From assembly GCA_016928955.1 (NCBI GenBank), contig JAFGJV010000039.1, positions 1 to 64,000 of the forward strand: a stretch of 64,000 nt of DNA. The letters are read 5' to 3'. Both the position numbers and the translations under genes were made by a program. Shown in pieces: positions 58,846 through 64,000 of this stretch (the stretch's first letter is position 1; each line of letters begins with the position of its first letter). Under the pieces are notes generated by a model. The model was not told the DNA's origin. It was given only the letters and a program-made list of their open reading frames with translations, and did not search any database. The stretch is from Spirochaetales bacterium. GTDB lineage: Bacteria > Spirochaetota > Spirochaetia > Treponematales > UBA12059.

Positions 58846-58859
58846 CTAAAACGTTTTAG
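58846..58859. promoter_or_regulatory. LacI/PurR-like palindromic operator upstream of purF
   Basis: CTAAAACGTTTTAG, a perfect 14-bp palindrome with a central CG, the shape of LacI-family operators (PurR sites contain AAACGTTT). It ends 15 bp upstream of the purF -35 box. Confidence 0.55.
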
Positions 58860-58915
58860 GAGCGAACGCCGCGGCAAAAAAATGACGGATTTGGGCGGTC
58901 CGGAGGGAACGCCGC

Positions 58916-60568
58916 TCAGGCCGACGGCAGGTCTTCCTCAAAATCGGTGGATGGATACCCGGCAACGGGGACCTCGGCCGGCACGGGCTCCTGGGCCGTC
59001 TCCGCCACTTTTTTGACGTAGGTGAAATTCTTCATGATCCTGACAAAGGTGTCTATGCGACGCCTGCCGTCGGTCAGCTGGTTGATTATTTCGCGGTTGC
59101 GCACCCCGCCCAGGCTACGTATGTTCGTGATGAGCTCGGGGCTGGATTTGCGGTAATCTGCCAGGAGCTCGCCCAGTGAATCGCCCAGCATCTGGAACAA
59201 GCCGGCCTCGTCCTCGCATATTTCCTTGGCCCGGTAGTTGATCTCGTCCACCACCTTGGTAAGGAAGGACATGATGTCCTTGCCGTGGCGCATTTCGTCA
59301 ACGTAGCGCTTGACCGACGCTATGCTGACCCTGCCGCCGCTCCTCAGGGACTCCTCAAAGGCCGTTATCCTGCCGGACGTGCGGTCGCACTGGTACAGGA
59401 TGTTGGCCAGGTTGTTCTGGTAGGTCTTGTTCTCGAAGTACCCTTCCACCAGCACCTTTTTGACCGTTTCCTTTATCTGCTGCTCGAAGATGCCCACGGC
59501 AAAAGTCTTCATGATGGAGAGGGCCTTGATATGCGTAAAGCCGCTGGGACATTCCTGCCTGAGGAAGGAGTCATTGTCCTCGTTGTACTCGTCCACGGCC
59601 GCCACGTCCACCGTTCCGAAAAGCTCCTGGATATCCTTGGCCACGGCGTTCTCGTGCCGTTCCCGCTGGAGGCGCTCCCTGTCCTTCTCGAATTGGGTGG
59701 TAAGGCGGCGGCGGTAGTTCTCCACATAGTTCACGCGCTCGCGCCTGAGATCCGGCTGGAACAGGGGGTCGCGCTTGCACAGGCGTATCACGGCCAGCAG
59801 GTTGTCCTCGGACAGCCGGTAGCGGAGTATCTTGTTCAACGTGGAAAAGATTTTTTCCATCTTTGGGCGCTGGCCCCTGGCGGCGTTCGGCGCGTGCTTT
59901 TCGAAAACGCGCATGACCTTGCCGAGCAGGGCGTCGGAAAACCAGAAATCCTGGGTCAGGTAGTAGGCGTCCACCAACTCGGGAAAAATGAGCTCACCGT
60001 CCGCAGGCTGGAAATCGGCGCGGTACCGGGCGTCGTCCAGGCTGACCCCCGGATCGAAAAACCCCAGCATGCGCTCCCAGTCATGCCGGCAGATTTCGAT
60101 AAAGCGGCTGACCTCGGCCAGCTCCTTGTTGAGAGGACCGGCCCCCAGCTCGTCAACCATGCCGAGGAAACGCTGGAAATCCCGGCCCAGGTGGTCCAGT
60201 TCCTCGTCGCCCTTGACCGCGTTCTCCACCCGGGACTTCATGCCGTCGTACACAAAGAACAGCTTGCGCTCCAGCTCGGCCGGCGGAAGTTCGCTCTCCA
60301 CCAGGAAGTCGAAAAACCTACGCGACACCCGGATGTCCGGATGGGACAGCGTGCGGTCCGACAGGTCCATAAGGGGTTTGAGAGCGCGGCAGAATAGGTA
60401 GAGGTCCTGGGCAAAGCCCTGCATCACCAGGTTGTTCTTGAAACGGTAATAAGGGGGCTTGAGGCGGGCTATGGGCGCGTACAGCCTCTTGAGCTCGCCC
60501 TTGGCGCTCGAGTCCTCGACCCCGAAGAGCTTCCTGAAGAATTCAACAATTGACGCCATGATTCCCAT
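58916..60568 (-). CDS. Conserved spirochaete-type protein of unknown function (DUF5312-like)
   Basis: A 550-residue, almost fully helical cytosolic protein with many Arg/Lys/Glu pairs (YRRRLTTQFEKDRERLQRER). No enzymatic motif. It resembles a treponemal family I recall as DUF5312; the number is from memory. The first ATG (60568) is 9 nt behind the TACAAT box; a second ATG at 60559 is possible. Ends 104 nt before purF on the same strand, separated by the purF promoter. Confidence 0.75.
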   Translation of the reverse strand: MGIMASIVEFFRKLFGVEDSSAKGELKRLYAPIARLKPPYYRFKNNLVMQGFAQDLYLFCRALKPLMDLSDRTLSHPDIRVSRRFFDFLVESELPPAELERKLFFVYDGMKSRVENAVKGDEELDHLGRDFQRFLGMVDELGAGPLNKELAEVSRFIEICRHDWERMLGFFDPGVSLDDARYRADFQPADGELIFPELVDAYYLTQDFWFSDALLGKVMRVFEKHAPNAARGQRPKMEKIFSTLNKILRYRLSEDNLLAVIRLCKRDPLFQPDLRRERVNYVENYRRRLTTQFEKDRERLQRERHENAVAKDIQELFGTVDVAAVDEYNEDNDSFLRQECPSGFTHIKALSIMKTFAVGIFEQQIKETVKKVLVEGYFENKTYQNNLANILYQCDRTSGRITAFEESLRSGGRVSIASVKRYVDEMRHGKDIMSFLTKVVDEINYRAKEICEDEAGLFQMLGDSLGELLADYRKSSPELITNIRSLGGVRNREIINQLTDGRRRIDTFVRIMKNFTYVKKVAETAQEPVPAEVPVAGYPSTDFEEDLPSA

Positions 60569-60577
60569 GATGAGGCT

Positions 60578-60607
60578 ATTGTACGGCAGGGTTGCCTAAA
60601 GCGGCAA
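60578..60607 (-). promoter_or_regulatory. Promoter of the DUF5312-like gene
   Basis: TTGCCG (60602-60607), 18-bp spacer, TACAAT (60578-60583), then nine bases to ATG 60568. Confidence 0.5.
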
Positions 60608-60621
60608 GCACGGGCGGAAGG

Positions 60622-61098
60622 TCATGCCTCGGCCGTCTGGCCGGGCCTGTAGAACAGTTCCGTCTCCATGTAGCTTGAGTCTTCCGGAATGTCGGGATTG
60701 GACGGGCTGAGGAGCGACGCGTGGGCGTACAGCGGCGCGCCCAGCGCCAGGGCCAGGGCTATGGCGTCCGACGGCCGCACGTCCATGACCTTGCGCCGGA
60801 AACCCTTGCCGTACACGATGCGGGCAAGGAAGCCGTCCTCCTCAAAACCGTACACGCCGTATATTTCCACGCGGACCAGTTCCAGGCCCTGGTCGCGGAA
60901 AATACGCGCGAGCAACTGGTGGGTGAGCGGCCGGGGCGTGGACAGGCCCTCGATCTGCATGATGATGGCTCCGGCCTCGTACGCGCCGACGCTGACAGAC
61001 ACCCGCCCTCCGTCGCCGGAAAGGACAACGACCGGCATTGAATCTTCCGATGGCAAGGCGACGCCGCTGACTCGTACGGGAAGCATCTCTTCCTTCAT
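60622..61098 (-). CDS. Bifunctional nuclease (BFN/DUF151) domain protein
   Basis: A 158-residue BFN-domain protein with the pattern RPLTHQLLARIFRDQGLELVRVEIYGV and the diagnostic DVRPSDAIALALALGAPLYA. Family members show DNase/RNase activity in plants and are widespread in bacteria with unclear targets. The ATG follows TATACT (61107-61112) by eight bases with no RBS, again a leaderless layout. Confidence 0.88.
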   Translation of the reverse strand: MKEEMLPVRVSGVALPSEDSMPVVVLSGDGGRVSVSVGAYEAGAIIMQIEGLSTPRPLTHQLLARIFRDQGLELVRVEIYGVYGFEEDGFLARIVYGKGFRRKVMDVRPSDAIALALALGAPLYAHASLLSPSNPDIPEDSSYMETELFYRPGQTAEA

Positions 61099-61106
61099 AT
61101 ATACCT

Positions 61107-61112
61107 AGTATA
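61107..61112 (-). promoter_or_regulatory. -10 box of the BFN gene
   Basis: TATACT on the minus strand, eight bases before the ATG at 61098. A convincing -35 is not visible. Confidence 0.4.
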
Positions 61113-61159
61113 GCGACCCGCCGGCAAAAATCACGTTTTTGGCTGAGCAAGCGCTTCTA

Positions 61160-61188
61160 TTGACGCCCGTATGGGCCAGAACTAGACT
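61160..61188 (+). promoter_or_regulatory. cheR promoter
   Basis: TTGACG (61160-61165), exactly 17 bp, TAGACT (61183-61188). Leader of about 30 nt with AAAGGCGGGG before the ATG at 61224. Nearly identical to the prs promoter in box sequences and spacing. Confidence 0.65.
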
Positions 61189-61223
61189 TTTCCGCAGCAT
61201 CAAAAGCACGGAAAGGCGGGGAC

Positions 61224-62033
61224 ATGGCGGATTTCCTGTCCGACAGCGATTTTGAGCTGTATCGCAAGCTCATATACGACGAGAGCGGCATCCACTTTTC
61301 GTCCACCAACCGCTCTATCCTGGAGAGCAGGCTCAGGGAACGCCTCCGGGAGAAGAAGCTGGACACCCCGGGAGACTATTACGTCATCCTGATCAGGGAC
61401 AAGGAAGAGCTCAAGGTTCTTCTGGACTCCGTTACCACCAACCTTACGCGCTTTTTCCGCAACCAGGCCCACTTTGACGCCCTTGAGCATTTTGTGATTC
61501 CCGAACTGCTTAAGATCCGCGCCCAGGAGCGCAAGCTCAGGGTCTGGAGCGCCGGTTGCTCCACGGGCGAGGAACCGTATACCATAGCGATGTTGCTCAG
61601 CCACATCCTGCCCGCCGGGTGGTCCTACGAGGTGACGGCCAGCGACATAAGCCTCAAGTCCCTGATGGTCGGCAAGGAAGGCTTTTACGCCGACACAAGA
61701 ATCCAGGGAGTCCCTGACGACTACCTGGCCAAGTACTTTGAAAAGCGCCAGGGCGGGTACCAGATCCTGGATGACGTGAAAAAGAACATCCGCTTTGACT
61801 ACCATAACCTGAGGAACGACTCGGGCCAGCGCGGGCTGGACGTGGTATTCTGCCGGAACGTGCTGATCTATTTTGACGAAGCCGCCCAGAAAGCCACCAT
61901 AGAACGTTTCTGGGAAGCCATGGGCCCTAAGTCGTTCCTGTTTATCGGGCATTCCGAGTCCCTGTTCGGCATGAACACCAAATTCGAGTTCGTGAAAACC
62001 GACTGGGCCTGCTTCTACAAAAAATCGCTGTAG
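61224..62033 (+). CDS. cheR: Chemotaxis protein methyltransferase
   Basis: A 269-residue CheR: N-terminal helical domain (LSDSDFELYRKLIYDESGI), LDSVTTNLTRFFRNQAHF, SAM site VWSAGCSTGEEPYTIAMLL, and DVVFCRNVLIYFD ... LFIGHSESLF. Adds methyl groups to receptor glutamates. It pairs with CheB, encoded 75 nt downstream. No receptor gene lies in the window. Confidence 0.96.
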   Translation: MADFLSDSDFELYRKLIYDESGIHFSSTNRSILESRLRERLREKKLDTPGDYYVILIRDKEELKVLLDSVTTNLTRFFRNQAHFDALEHFVIPELLKIRAQERKLRVWSAGCSTGEEPYTIAMLLSHILPAGWSYEVTASDISLKSLMVGKEGFYADTRIQGVPDDYLAKYFEKRQGGYQILDDVKKNIRFDYHNLRNDSGQRGLDVVFCRNVLIYFDEAAQKATIERFWEAMGPKSFLFIGHSESLFGMNTKFEFVKTDWACFYKKSL

Positions 62034-62073
62034 GAAGCACACAACCGCGCCCTGTGGGCGGATATATACAAAC

Positions 62074-62091
62074 CGCCCGACAAAACGGGCG
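62074..62091 (+). other. Hairpin just upstream of the cheB RBS
   Basis: CGCCCG (62074-62079), loop ACAAAA, CGGGCG (62086-62091). The stem ends 7 nt before GAGG of the cheB ribosome-binding site, so it may act on cheB translation or mRNA processing. Confidence 0.5.
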
Positions 62092-62108
62092 ACCGAGTGA
62101 GGATAACC

Positions 62109-63233
62109 GTGGCCGATCCAATTTCCGTCCTCGTTGTGGACGACTCAGCCCTCATGCGCAACCTAGTGTCGCGCATAGTCGAGTCCACGCCGGGACTCAC
62201 CGTAGCCGACCGCGCCATGAACGGAGTGTTTGCCCTCCAGAAGATCCCGCGCTGCAATCCGGACGTCATAGTCCTGGACATAGAGATGCCCCAGATGAAC
62301 GGCATCGAGTTCCTCAAGGAACGCAAGAAGCTTGGCATAGACATCCCGGTGGTCATCCTGTCCAGCGTGGCCAAGCGCGGCGCGCAGATCACCATGGAAG
62401 CCCTGGCCCTTGGCGCGGCGGACTTCATTACCAAGCCTTCCGGGTCAGTGTCGTCGGACATACACACGGTGGCGGGCGACCTGGCCCGGCTCCTGGTTGC
62501 CTACGGGTCGCAGTACCGCAAGGTCAAGGGCAAGGAGCCGCCGCACTACAACTTTGAGGCGCCCGAACAGCTGTTCGATGTTCCCCTGCCGGACGCCCGC
62601 CCCCGGCCGGCCGCGCCCACAAGGGAAAAGCCCGTCCGACGCCGCGACGCCGGCCCCACCGAGCTCATAGCCATAGGCATTTCAACCGGCGGGCCAAACG
62701 CCCTCCGGGACGTGTTTTCCAACATCGATCCGGGACTTGCCCAGCCCGTGGTGGTTGTCCAGCACATGCCGGCAGGCTTCACGGAAGAATTCGCGTCAAG
62801 CCTGGACCGCATCTGCCCCCTGGACGTCAAGGAAGCGGCGGAGGGAGACATACTCAGGCCCGGGCGCGTTCTCATAGCGCCGGGCGACTGGCACATAACC
62901 GTGGAAAAACGCGCCTTGGCCGGCGTGGTGCATCTTTCCCAGGATCCCACGGAAAACGGTCACCGGCCCAGCGCCGACGTCCTGTTCCGCAGTGTGGCCA
63001 GCGAGTACGGCAACCGCTCCATGGCGGTCATCATGACAGGCATGGGCAAGGACGGCGCCCGGGAAATGGGAACCATATTCAGGGAAGGCGGCATCACATT
63101 GGGACAGGACGAGGCCAGCAGCGTGGTGTACGGCATGCCCAAGGTAGCCTTCGAGCTTGGCCACGTGATGGAGCAGGTGCCCCTGTCCCTGATGGCCAGA
63201 CGCATCAGTGAGCTGGCGGCAGAGCGGCGCTAG
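62109..63233 (+). CDS. cheB: Chemotaxis protein-glutamate methylesterase
   Basis: A 374-residue CheB: receiver domain with VVDDSALMR, phosphoacceptor Asp in VIVLDIEMPQM and Lys in FITKPSG; a linker; then the esterase domain with Ser in AIGISTGGPNAL, His in VQHMPAGFTEEF and Asp in MTGMGKDGA. The GTG at 62109 has GAGG 7 nt upstream and is preferred over GTG 62097, whose own codons include that RBS. Works against CheR in adaptation. Confidence 0.95.
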   Translation: MADPISVLVVDDSALMRNLVSRIVESTPGLTVADRAMNGVFALQKIPRCNPDVIVLDIEMPQMNGIEFLKERKKLGIDIPVVILSSVAKRGAQITMEALALGAADFITKPSGSVSSDIHTVAGDLARLLVAYGSQYRKVKGKEPPHYNFEAPEQLFDVPLPDARPRPAAPTREKPVRRRDAGPTELIAIGISTGGPNALRDVFSNIDPGLAQPVVVVQHMPAGFTEEFASSLDRICPLDVKEAAEGDILRPGRVLIAPGDWHITVEKRALAGVVHLSQDPTENGHRPSADVLFRSVASEYGNRSMAVIMTGMGKDGAREMGTIFREGGITLGQDEASSVVYGMPKVAFELGHVMEQVPLSLMARRISELAAERR

Positions 63234-63248
63234 GACGACGCCTTAAGC

Positions 63249-63278
63249 TTGCCTACCGGTCACGATAATCATTATCTT
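63249..63278 (+). promoter_or_regulatory. Promoter of the 43-codon gene
   Basis: TTGCCT (63249-63254), 18-bp spacer, TATCTT (63273-63278). The -10 overlaps the Fur-like box, so repression by steric block is plausible. Confidence 0.4.
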
Positions 63279-63289
63279 ATTAATCATAA
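63264..63289. promoter_or_regulatory. Fur-like box with adjoining second dyad
   Basis: GATAAT-C-ATTATC (63264-63276) is the 6-1-6 core of the classical Fur box. It is directly followed by an imperfect dyad, TTATTAATCATAA (63277-63289), related to Fur/PerR half sites. No other such site was seen in the window. Confidence 0.55.
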
Positions 63290-63374
63290 ATGACGCTGGC
63301 TCGCCGTTTTTTTTCGTAAGCCGGCGCTGGGGTCGGAGCAAGCCCGATCTTGAGCCGAGCCCGAGGAGGAACGT

Positions 63375-63506
63375 ATGCATATTGTCGTGGATGACGAACG
63401 TGAACAGGATGAGTACAAAACCCTGCCGCCCTGCGACAAGCCCCACGTATCGGAAACCCACCGGACGGAGGACAAGGACGACGCCTGCGACGACGGGATA
63501 GGTTGA
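63375..63506 (+). CDS. 43-residue acidic Cys/His protein under a Fur-like box
   Basis: A short gene with a very strong RBS (GAGGAGG, 4 nt before the ATG). The product is highly acidic (about 14 Asp/Glu against 5 Lys/Arg) and carries Cys20, Cys38 and His2, His24, His29, possible metal ligands. No membrane segment. The GC-poor promoter region 90 bp upstream contains a Fur-type palindrome. The family is not recognised; the RBS and operator context are the main support for it being real. Confidence 0.55.
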   Translation: MHIVVDDEREQDEYKTLPPCDKPHVSETHRTEDKDDACDDGIG

Positions 63507-63521
63507 GCAGAGGGGCGACCG

Positions 63522-63539
63522 GGCCGGAACACGCCGGCC
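63522..63539. terminator. GC-rich hairpin between convergent genes
   Basis: GGCCGG-AACACG-CCGGCC lies between the stop codons of the 43-codon gene and the NifU-type gene. It lacks a U-run on either strand, so it is at best a weak or factor-dependent bidirectional terminator. Confidence 0.35.
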
Positions 63540-63553
63540 GCCCGTGCGGACGC

Positions 63554-63781
63554 TCAGCCCTGAACCACTTCCTTGACGCCCGGCACGACCTTTTTGAGGT
63601 AGGCCTCAACGCCCTGCTTGAGGGTCATGATGGCCATGGGGCAGGAACCGCAGGCGCCTGTCAGGCGCACGGTTACCGTACCCGTGTCGGCCACCGACAC
63701 CAGCTCTATATCGCCCCCATCCGCCTGGAGGGAAGGGCGCACGTCCTGTATGGCCCTGCGAACGCTTTCCTGGTCTACCAT
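63554..63781 (-). CDS. NifU-type Fe-S scaffold (C-terminal domain only)
   Basis: A 75-residue stand-alone NifU C-terminal domain: [15 protein letters not shown] and the cluster-binding CGSCPMA motif, as in NfuA's Nfu domain or plastid/bacterial Nfu proteins. It holds and passes on 4Fe-4S clusters; the hydrogenase, HydB, purF and the Cys-cluster proteins in the window are possible clients. GAGGAG lies before the ATG. Confidence 0.93.
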   Translation of the reverse strand: MVDQESVRRAIQDVRPSLQADGGDIELVSVADTGTVTVRLTGACGSCPMAIMTLKQGVEAYLKKVVPGVKEVVQG

Positions 63782-63790
63782 GAATACTCC

Positions 63791-64000
63791 TCACAGGCCG
63801 TAAACGGAGGCTCCCCTGTATACGGCTTCCATAATGTCGACCGAACGCGGGCGGCGCCAGCTCGCACAGCGCGGGGTTTCAAAAGCCCGCCGGGCCGGAC
63901 ACCATACATCCAATCCCGCGATAAGATAGCCATTGGCCCGGGCCGGGTCAAGCTGGCTCCGGTGGCAAGGCGCTCGGCTCCACTTCCGGTAGCCCCAAAC
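63791..64000 (-). CDS. Partial gene, C-terminal end, runs off the window
   Basis: From the right edge a minus-strand frame is open for 69 codons to a TGA at 63791-63793, nine bases before the NifU-type gene. The last residues (RRPRSVDIMEAVYRGASVYGL) read like a real C-terminus, although the stretch is unusually rich in Trp, Arg and Cys. No family recognised; no start can be assigned. Confidence 0.4.
   Translation of the reverse strand, partial: VWGYRKWSRAPCHRSQLDPARANGYLIAGLDVWCPARRAFETPRCASWRRPRSVDIMEAVYRGASVYGL

Noticed and set aside
1-64000. tRNA, rRNA, CRISPR arrays, insertion sequences, prophage or integrase genes
   Set aside because: None was recognised: no T-loop/acceptor pairs, no regularly spaced repeats, no transposase or integrase motifs, and base composition is even across the window.

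Overview
The window is a gene-dense, GC-rich (roughly 60-65% G+C by eye) stretch of bacterial chromosome with no rRNA, tRNA, CRISPR array or insertion sequence that I can recognise. Gene content points to a free-living or commensal anaerobic member of the Spirochaetota (Treponema-like): a trimeric bifurcating-type [FeFe] hydrogenase, CheR/CheB chemotaxis enzymes, a long-form PRPP synthetase, an XPB-type helicase with its partner, an Rsm22-type methyltransferase, and several conserved-unknown families that I associate with treponemes. This assignment is an inference; no marker gene was compared.

Layout. 1-0.9 kb: two terminators and an orphan REC-PAS response regulator. 1.0-4 kb: zinc-ribbon membrane protein, HxxxD acyltransferase, DUF554 protein. 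4-11 kb (+): Cys-rich protein, HD protein, M20 amidohydrolase whose start region carries a perfect 25-bp tandem duplication, a GH13-like protein that seems to lack the catalytic nucleophile, and a secreted repeat protein. 11-15.4 kb (-): an overlapping operon of XPB helicase, helicase-associated protein and NYN/LOTUS RNase. 15.5-18.2 kb (-): clpP-purC-lipoprotein nuclease/phosphatase. 18.4-20 kb: TlpA-like lipoprotein and CcdA. 20-28.3 kb (-): membrane/TPR protein, nucleoside-gate protein, MBL hydrolase, HDOD protein, giant TPR protein, LamG/Fn3 protein. 28.4-31 kb (+): uvrC and an Fe/Zn Cys-cluster protein. 31-34.1 kb (-): algF-algI-algJ polysaccharide O-acetylation operon, divergent from two tandem secreted lipase-like hydrolases, followed by Rsm22, a sensor kinase, MobB and a 55-codon overlapping gene. 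40.8-45.9 kb (-): the hydrogenase operon hydC-ATPase-ferredoxin-hydB-hydA, closed by a strong terminator. 46-49.7 kb (+): adenylate cyclase, PRPP synthetase, HAD phosphatase. 49.7-53.7 kb: GDPD, Na/Pi transporter, DUF1232 and a secreted protein. 53.7-58.8 kb (-): purF-purM-purN-(Lys/Ala-rich protein)-purD. 58.9-61.1 kb: spirochaete-type unknown and BFN nuclease. 61.2-63.2 kb: cheR-cheB. 63.2-64 kb: Fur-like box, 43-codon acidic gene, NifU-type scaffold, and the tail of a gene that runs off the window.

Functional links. PRPP made by the synthetase feeds purF; purF, purD, purN, purM and purC cover five steps of de novo IMP synthesis. The hydrogenase operon links NADH and ferredoxin oxidation to H2, and the NifU-type protein could supply Fe-S clusters. 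TlpA/CcdA form a thiol-redox pair across the membrane.

The regulatory layer is the most informative part. Many first genes have a -10 hexamer (TAnnnT) only 5-9 nt before the start codon and no Shine-Dalgarno sequence, which predicts leaderless mRNAs and decides several start codons. Separate palindromic operators sit on the hydrogenase promoter, upstream of purF, upstream of the cyclase, and on the promoter of the 43-codon gene. The best candidates for something undescribed are the Fur-box microgene, the mobB-microgene pair, and the XPB/helicase-partner/NYN-LOTUS operon.
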